This document shows positions 58,701 through 64,000 of a stretch of DNA of 64,000 nucleotides, in pieces. Position 1 is the stretch's first letter; the number at the start of each line of letters is the position of its first letter. The notes under the pieces are model-generated. The model saw nothing but the letters and a program-made list of their open reading frames with translations, searched no databases and was not told the DNA's origin. The stretch comes from Leptasterias polaris (taxonomy: Eukaryota; Echinodermata; Asteroidea; Forcipulatida; Asteriidae): NCBI GenBank assembly GCA_037783415.1, contig JAZGTN010000023.1, forward strand, positions 968,501 through 1,032,500, in the 5' to 3' direction. Both the position numbers and the translations under genes were made by a program.

Positions 58701-60333
58701 ATCAAGTGTACCCTAGAGCAGAGAGATTAACCCTGGAAGGATTGGGACAACTTCGCTCCACTGCTGTTTCCCTTAAACTTCAACAAATGACAACAATTAG
58801 CAATATCATCGATGCAGCTAAATGTGCTCAGGGTAAATATTCATGCAGTTCAGTTAATTGTGTTTTCTACAAATCTTGGATGCGTATGAGTCCAATATAT
58901 AATTTTGAAGCATCGCTGCAGTAAACACATGGTAAATCAACCAATCAAATGACCTTTGATGCGTGTTCCACCAATCAAATGACAAGAATCTTTGTATGTG
59001 ATATATAACAGTAAATATTGTCAACTGGACCTATTGTCAAATGTTGAGGCTCACAAACCATGAATCCCAGAATTCATTAGGAGTGTTCCTGATTTCAGGT
59101 TTTTTCACTGATCTCCCGGCAGCTCGTTCAGATTTTCTTGAAAGTGGCAAACCTTGCCAGCACACAGATGAAAAGATTTGGCTCTTGTTATAACCAGACC
59201 TTCAGATATCTATTTAATGTAGAGAGTAAGCAAAACCTCTGAATTCAACATTCTGTAAACTCAAGAGTTTCATCTTCAAACCGAGAAGGAACTGTTATCC
59301 TTTTTAAGGATTTTTCCTGATAAAATCTGACCCGTTAATGCCCTCCCCTCTCATTTCATATACATTTATTATTATTTGTGTTCCAGATAATGACTCAGTC
59401 GTCATGGTAACCAGTGTACTTGGGGAGAGTCCAGACAGTTTTCTTGCTGATTTGGTGAGTTCTACCTGTTGGTTAATTTGTCTTCAAAAAAAGTGATTAA
59501 AACGGACACACAAAGCTTTCCCTGGACGTACCAGTGAATGGATCATTAGTTGGAACAGCTATTGTTTCAGTCGAGATTGTTATTTATTTTTCTTCTCTAT
59601 TATTCTTATTCTTTATTTCTGTCAAAATCCCACAGGATTTGTACAGGAATTTGGTCATACTTTGCTGAATGCCAAAGAGTCAGATTCTGTTTCCTATCAA
59701 AGCTTAGGTCATGAAAGTACCAAATAATATAATTAGCTTAACATCATTAATTAATTGACTTCGTTATAATGACATTAATATTTAATTAATCAATCTTGAG
59801 ACCACTGTACCTCAAAAACTATACGTTGGATTATCAAACTGTTTTGGATTATATACTTGTAGTTGTAGGATACTGTTTAACTACCTGTTGGCCTAAAACA
59901 CTGGACGACGTCACCATGACATCATTTACTGCATGTTTTGTATGTGTGTACAAAACCCATGGCACTAAAATGTGCCAGACACTATGTGTATATTTAACCA
60001 GTTTATACACTTGAAAGCTTCACAGCTACATTGACAAGTGTAATGAATGTTAATATCCATAAATTGTTGTTATAATTATTATAACATTATAGTAAACCAG
60101 TTTATTTAATTTTAAACCCTATTCAGGCTGTTGGCATCGGTGCAAGGTTTGTCAAGTTTGGTGCTGTTAACCGAGGTGAACGGATTGTTAAATTCAACCG
60201 CTTGCTTGAAATTGAAGACATTTTAAGATCACTGGATATGATTAGGACAAGAGAAGAATTTGGATTCCATGTAATCAAGCCCCCAGAGCCAGACATTCCC
60301 CCTGGGGAGGAGGGTGACACCAAGGAGGGATGA
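47239..60333 (+). CDS. ENO4: Enolase 4 (ENO4), enolase-like protein
   Basis: Thirteen exons with consistent phases give 609 residues (human about 628): 47239-47316, 49668-49847, 50346-50474, 51562-51752, 52243-52382, 54177-54337, 55282-55410, 56100-56162, 56962-57126, 57701-57826, 58640-58832, 59387-59454, 60127-60333. The N-terminal helix KFYKENGVPERLEEILNSMF is typical of ENO4. The enolase N-domain follows (EVLDSRGQPTVQAEV, about 106-120), then a charged insert (KKEKEENDRKEQ, with PKGKKK), then the barrel. Aligned by eye with classical enolase, both active-site lysines are kept (K500 in SLKLQQ, K551 in VKFGA), but metal ligands are changed: Asp to N403 in INCAAQEF, Glu to I448 in LIDPF; the active-site His aligns with S528. 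Mammalian ENO4 is needed for sperm flagellum structure and glycolysis. Exon 1 and its joining acceptor are the least certain; exon 2 has a Met of its own. Confidence 0.92.
47656..47679. repeat. Perfect 10-bp hairpin in ENO4 intron 1
   Basis: GGACGCCCTG and CAGGGCGTCC flank the loop TATT. Confidence 0.85.
49454..49523 (+). repeat. 35-bp tandem duplication
   Basis: Two perfect copies of a 35-base unit starting GATCTTGAGTTTACCGCTCT, in ENO4 intron 1. Confidence 0.9.
49937..49970. repeat. Hairpin remnant of the 21786 repeat family
   Basis: TGAGAAAGGCTTCA and TGAAGCCTTTTCTCA form a stem just inside ENO4 intron 2, followed by GATGCAAATT; it matches the hairpin head of the repeat at 21786. Confidence 0.7.
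50017..50260. repeat. LINE-type 3' end joined to a MITE end
   Basis: A TAA/AAT trinucleotide tract (50017-50036) precedes ACTTATAAAGCGCCCTAATC, wording typical of the 3' end of an L2/CR1-like LINE inserted on the minus strand. From 50214 the sequence matches the inverted terminus of the MITE at 29770. Confidence 0.55.
51780..52130. repeat. Possible old retroelement remnant in ENO4 intron 4
   Basis: An AATAAT tract is followed by GC-richer sequence (GCAAGGCGCCTTAGGCAGCC, later GGTATGGAACCAGGGTCACT) unlike the AT-rich intron. It resembles a degraded LINE 3' region, but no motif settles this. Confidence 0.35.
52480..54090 (-). repeat. GTACTCG-type repeat (copy 2) with internal minisatellite
   Basis: Read on the minus strand, this segment shares ordered landmarks with 2570-3150: CAACTGAAAAATAACCTG, TACCTCATTTTGCA, AGAGATCCAAG and CGGCCACC with GAGTACTAC. 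It fills most of ENO4 intron 5. Its 3' part has expanded into the 43-bp minisatellite at 52503-53147. Confidence 0.72.
52503..53147 (+). repeat. 43-bp minisatellite, 15 copies
   Basis: Fifteen near-identical copies, period exactly 43 (52503 to 53105 is 14 periods). The unit begins AGTACTACTGAGTACTAGGG and later reads GGCCGAGTAGTACTCC, so AGTACTACT and AGTAGTACT form an inner inverted repeat. The last unit differs by one base (GGCCGTGTAG). It lies in ENO4 intron 5. Confidence 0.97.
56190..56310 (+). repeat. SINE body-like sequence in ENO4 intron 8
   Basis: GGTCGCAGGTTCAAATTCC resembles a tRNA box B/T-arm and is followed by TTTCACCCCAAAACTGAATT and TTTGTGGTTTATTACTTGAT. Similar tails occur at 61545-61615 and 32500-32530, which suggests a tRNA-derived SINE family. 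Confidence 0.55.
56735..56803 (+). repeat. tRNA-derived SINE head in ENO4 intron 8
   Basis: GGGCGAGATAGCTCAGTTGG matches a tRNA D-arm/box A, followed by GAGCGCTGCACAGT and a degraded box B (CAGGATCCCGTTCTAG). The 3' acceptor stem does not pair with the 5' end, so this is not a working tRNA gene. Confidence 0.7.
58019..58259 (+). repeat. 18-bp tandem repeat, 12 + 1 copies
   Basis: Twelve perfect copies of CTGGTTAACACTAGTATA (58019-58234), then CTGTCAA, then one more copy. It lies in ENO4 intron 10. Since 18 is a multiple of three, all frames stay open across it (for example YWLTLV), but they are not genes. Confidence 0.97.
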
Positions 60334-61440
60334 GTTGAGACTTATTGACACTGAATGGCAAGAGATTAGGGTCCAACTAGACTCAGATAAGTACTTGTTG
60401 AATTCAGTTCATACTAGGTGACAGTCAACACTAACTCCACTGCATGGTTTCAAACTTCAAATCATCACTCAAGCACAGTTAGTTCTAAAACACAGAGGAA
60501 ACCAATACAGACAAGGGCCCAGTGTCTTAGAGCTTCTTTAAGCACAATAAGTAGCCAAGTGCAACAAAACAGTGCTTACTAGAATAAGCTGGAAAGCTGA
60601 ATTAGATTAAGATTAAAACTATCAAAAAAGACAAAGCGATACATAATCTGGTATAATTTATTATTATTTTTAACCAGATATAAGTATAAATTGTTAAAAT
60701 CCTGGACAGTGCTGGAATGGTGGATTTTCTATATCTGTCTATAGTGACCATTCTCTGCTTACAGGGTTAGCACAAAATGTCTGCGCTTGCTGCTTATAAC
60801 AAAGAATGCTTACTATAAACATAACGTACACATGTGGACAAGATTTCCTTGCTAACCTGTAAAATATGCGTACGTTAAGTGTGAATTATTTTGCTTACTG
60901 TAAGCGCTGATTTTATACTTGCGGTAAGCAGAGCTGTGAAATGATCCGTGGTAGTTTCTTCTTGTTCATTATTTGTTAAATAACCTCATTCTAAATAACA
61001 CTGTCACGAATAGATTCAAAATCTTATCCTAAACCTAAGGCAAACTTTACAGGCAACCAACGTCACTGCATGCAAAATGAACACTTCAGTAGAGCAAGAC
61101 GCATCTTACTAATGTTATCCACATAAATGGTACACGGCAAATAAATAGAGTTTGTTTTCTCTTTTTGGAGATTGCGTTGAGCGTTGCCTGTAAATTACCT
61201 CGTGTGACACGGCTCTAGCACCAATTTTAAAGTTATTTCCCAGTTCTGTTAGGTGGCTTAGGCTTATGGCTGCAGTGTTGGTGTTAAAGAACACACATTT
61301 ACAGTGGTCTAACCCTAGCCAATGCCCAGATGGAAAAACATGTGCAAATATTCCTTTGGAATAAAAGTTGGATACTTTGTTCATTTGTAAAAAATAGTTA
61401 ATGGTAATTTGTATAAAGTTTTGATTTTATTTTCAAGTAT
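60334..61440. other. ENO4 3' UTR and flank, with a repeat at 60510-60950
   Basis: Follows the ENO4 stop codon. At 60510-60950 GGGCCCAGTGTCTTAGAGCT and GGTAAGCAGAGCTGTGAAAT lie at opposite ends and are partly inverse, with several GCTTAC/GTAAGC words between, suggesting an inverted-repeat element about 440 bases long. A poly(A) signal could be AATAAA near 61360. No exon was found. Confidence 0.5.
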
Positions 61441-61445
61441 TCCTT

Positions 61446-61625
61446 TGAGCCAAAGAACTCCGGTTTAAAGTGTCGGCCGGCGCTTGACCAACTAAGCTAT
61501 CAAGCCCTATGTTGGCCATAGAGACTGCTGGCAATTTTTCTTTGTTTAACCCCAAATTATTTTAACAATTCACTCAGTCAGTTTCTCTTGTGGTTTAAAA
61601 CTTGATATTTAAGATGTAAATATTT
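61446..61625. repeat. tRNA-like head in reverse next to a SINE tail
   Basis: 61475-61500 contains TTGACCAACTAAGCTATCAA, the complement of a tRNA box A, while the following TTTAACCCCAAATTATTT ... TGTGGTTTAAAACTTGATAT resembles the forward SINE tail at 56240-56310. Head and tail therefore face different ways. Confidence 0.5.
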
Positions 61626-61854
61626 TATCAGGAAAGATGAAAAATGTCTCTTGAAATTCACATAATTAAAATTTTGTTTATAATTTGAATACTGCTTAGT
61701 TGTTCCACACATAAATTTGTAAAAAAAAGTATTTCAGTATTTCTTTATTAAAAAACTGAACAATAATATAGTTTTGTTTGTTCTTTAGAAATTAGCATTG
61801 CTCAATAGGAATTCCACATGAACACGGTGTCGCCAAGGCAACCATAGTAGTACA

Positions 61855-62443
61855 TCAATCAATCAATCAATCGTAATATTTATATGGCGCCATATTCCAA
61901 CGGTCATTGCTCATGGCGCCGTACAGTAAGCTATTTTAAACAGGTGAGTCTTGAAAGTCGGTAGAGTAGGTGATTGCCTGATGTTGCCAGAAAAGGCGCG
62001 GTCACCCCCAACTGTGCTTGCTTCTGGGAATGGATAATGCAGATCTGTCTGAACTGGAGCGCAAGTTACGAGTTGTTTTATGGAAGGTCAGTAGGTTGGT
62101 CAGGTATGCTGGACCACAAGAATTCAGACATCGGTACACGAGCAGCATGATCTTGTATTGAATTCGTGCCTCAATTGGTAGCCAGTGCAAGTCCTGTAGG
62201 ATAGGTGTTACGTGGTCAAATTTCCTTGCACAGACTATCAACCGAGCTGCCCAATTCTGAACTCTCTGAAGTCTCTGAAGATGTTTCTGTGGTAGACCGT
62301 GCATGAGAGCATTTCCCATGTCAAGCCTGCTAGTGACAAACGCATGCACTATCTGTTCGGTAGCACCAGTGGTCAGGTACCTTCTGATCTTTGTGATGTT
62401 ACGGAGATGGCAGACTGAGATTATGTGCTCCTCCATCAAATGA
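61855..62443 (-). mobile_element. 5'-truncated L2/CR1-like LINE fragment
   Basis: The minus strand encodes the post-RT C-terminal region of ORF2 (CHLRNITKIRRYL, FVTSRLDMGNALMHGLP, RLQRVQNWAARLI, DLHWLPIEARIQYKIMLLVY). It runs to a 3' end with TATATGGCGCCATATTCC-like wording and a TGAT tetranucleotide tail (61857-61873), as in L2-type elements. The longest open frame starts inside the last exon of PYROXD2 only by chance. Confidence 0.88.
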
Positions 62444-64000
62444 TTATCTTCTCTTGCCTCGTTTCTCAAGATCTTTGCTAGCCACACGAGCAGCATTGCG
62501 GCCAGGAGCCCCCATTACGCCCCCTCCTGCCAGGATCAAAATAAAAGACTGTGTCAATGGGTTGCTAGCAAGTCAGCTTTATAATGCATTCATATCAACA
62601 TAAGACAAGAGTATACTAATTGAAAAACACCTGTTTTCAAGAGTATACTAATTGAAAAACTCCTGTTTAGTCTAGAAATACGAAAGCCCCAAGAAGATTT
62701 TTCCATATAACATCAAATGATTCTACCATAACTCTCCTAAAATTGCACATTTATCGTGCTACTGTATAACAAAGTGTCCGAGAGCATAAGATTAGAAAAC
62801 TTTCGTCGGTTAATTGTCAAAGATTAAAGCAATACCTGGATGAGCTCCACTGCCACAAAGGTAGAGACCTTCAACAGGACAACGATAGCTTGCTGCTGAC
62901 GTTACTGGTCGACCAAAGTATATCTGATCCAATGACATTGCTCCATGGAAAATATTCTAGCCAATCAAGAACAGTTGAAGATGAATCAGAGAAAACCACT
63001 TACTTTCCCTTGGATAAACACCCTCTACTTTCAGGAATTGAGTTTTAAACTTTAACTTTAGACATGAATTAGTATAAGGCTGTCTAGATGTAGGTTTTTG
63101 TAGAATACGAAGAGTCAGTTTTATTTATGTTGGATTTTTGGGGCAAGAAACGGCAAAGAATGAAGAGGTGATTATCTTAAGTCTATTTGAATCAAGATAT
63201 GGCACACTCACCCCTCCTGTTAGTCCGAAAATTCTCTCCAACTCGGGTGGTGGTAAGATGTCTCGCCCAATCATACTGGATTTGAACCCCGGACAATAAT
63301 CCTCAATATTGTCAAAGACTGTAAACAAAACAAAGCAGTAGTTAATCCACAGTGAAACCCACATCCTGAATAAAACAGAACTACCCCTAGACCACCCTGG
63401 CCTGCCTGGCCACGATGCATCTTCAAAAGTCCCAAACACATTTTATAAAACTGTTTTTATAACTCACCCATGTCTGCATATTCATTCATTTTTCTGTCAT
63501 CCCACTTTTCACCATTTGCGAGATGGTACGGTGTGTACTGCGTGAACAACGTGGCCACATGACACCCCTCTGGAGCAATGGTACGATCCAAGGAGGATGG
63601 TATACACATCTCAATCATGGGTCGATGGTAAATTTCTCCCCTGGTGCATGGCTCATATGAGGCAGTGATTTGATCCATACTCTCACAGTTCAAATGGATG
63701 GTAGATGTATGATGTGCACTGGGAACACCAGATGCTAAGTTGGGATCGGCTTTGAAGTTTGGAAGTCTATCAAGAGCAACTGGAAAGAGAGACACAAGGA
63801 TAAGAATGATATCTGACTTTAGTTTCATCCTGTATATTTAAAAAAAGATTGTCGGCATGTTTTGACAGCTCTCTCCCAACCCACAATGGCCACTTTTAAA
63901 AAACAATTTTGTATGAATTCCACGAACTGTCAACAGTTTTGTCTTCCAGTTAAACTTAAACTCAGTCGTCATGATGTAGCAATGTTGATTGGCAGTCTTT
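62444..64000 (-). CDS. PYROXD2: PYROXD2, C-terminal part (continues beyond the window)
   Basis: Four exons on the minus strand, 63779-63468, 63318-63212, 62956-62836 and 62526-62444, encode the last 206 complete residues of pyridine nucleotide-disulfide oxidoreductase domain-containing protein 2; upstream exons lie past 64000. Diagnostic stretches are [116 protein letters not shown]. The [12 protein letters not shown] end is the part of the fold that closes over the FAD in this amine-oxidase/phytoene-dehydrogenase-like family. The animal protein is mitochondrial and its substrate is unknown. All junctions keep phase. A LINE fragment begins only a few bases after the TAA stop, so the 3' untranslated region must be LINE-derived or very short. 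Confidence 0.95.

Noticed and set aside
62002..62496. 164-residue frame as a single protein
   Set aside because: It fuses an out-of-frame reading of PYROXD2's last exon with LINE ORF2 sequence; not a real gene.

Overview
The window is animal nuclear DNA, most likely from a sea star (class Asteroidea). Six intron-containing genes are supported, with GT-AG introns whose phases match across the junctions. One gene encodes two copies of the peptide NGFFYamide in front of a complete 14-cysteine neurophysin domain. That peptide variant is the starfish form; sea urchins have NGFFFamide. Species cannot be decided from the sequence.

Layout. 0-9.7 kb holds no recognisable gene, only diverged repeats. 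9.7-13.7 kb (+) is the NG-peptide/neurophysin precursor gene. 16.1-27.9 kb is a repeat-rich block: nested inverted-repeat DNA elements, a 468-bp tandem duplication, a decayed LINE split by a foldback transposon with a 6-bp target duplication, and several MITEs. 30.6-34.3 kb (-) is a neuralized-type E3 ubiquitin ligase (NEURL1; NHR-NHR-RING, probable N-myristoylation site). 34.9-40.8 kb (+) is TEX261 (Svp26/Erv26 family COPII cargo adaptor). 44.5-46.5 kb (-) is an ANKRD53-like ankyrin protein. 47.2-60.3 kb (+) is enolase 4 (ENO4), all 13 coding exons resolved. 62.4-63.8 kb (-) is the 3' part of PYROXD2, which continues past the window edge, with a LINE remnant only a few bases past its stop codon.

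Organisation. From 30.6 kb onward genes alternate in strand: NEURL1/TEX261 and ANKRD53/ENO4 are head-to-head pairs with 530 and 733 bp between start codons, suggesting shared promoters; TEX261/ANKRD53 and ENO4/PYROXD2 are tail-to-tail. The convergent TEX261-ANKRD53 pair recalls the human arrangement on 2p13, while the human counterparts of NEURL1, ENO4 and PYROXD2 lie on 10q24-q25 (from memory). The genes do not form one pathway: they cover neuropeptide signalling, Notch-ligand ubiquitination, ER-Golgi sorting, germline/sperm-type proteins and a mitochondrial flavoprotein. Most other sequence is intronic or repetitive, including several minisatellites and many poly-G/poly-C runs. No rRNA, CRISPR or intact tRNA gene was seen.
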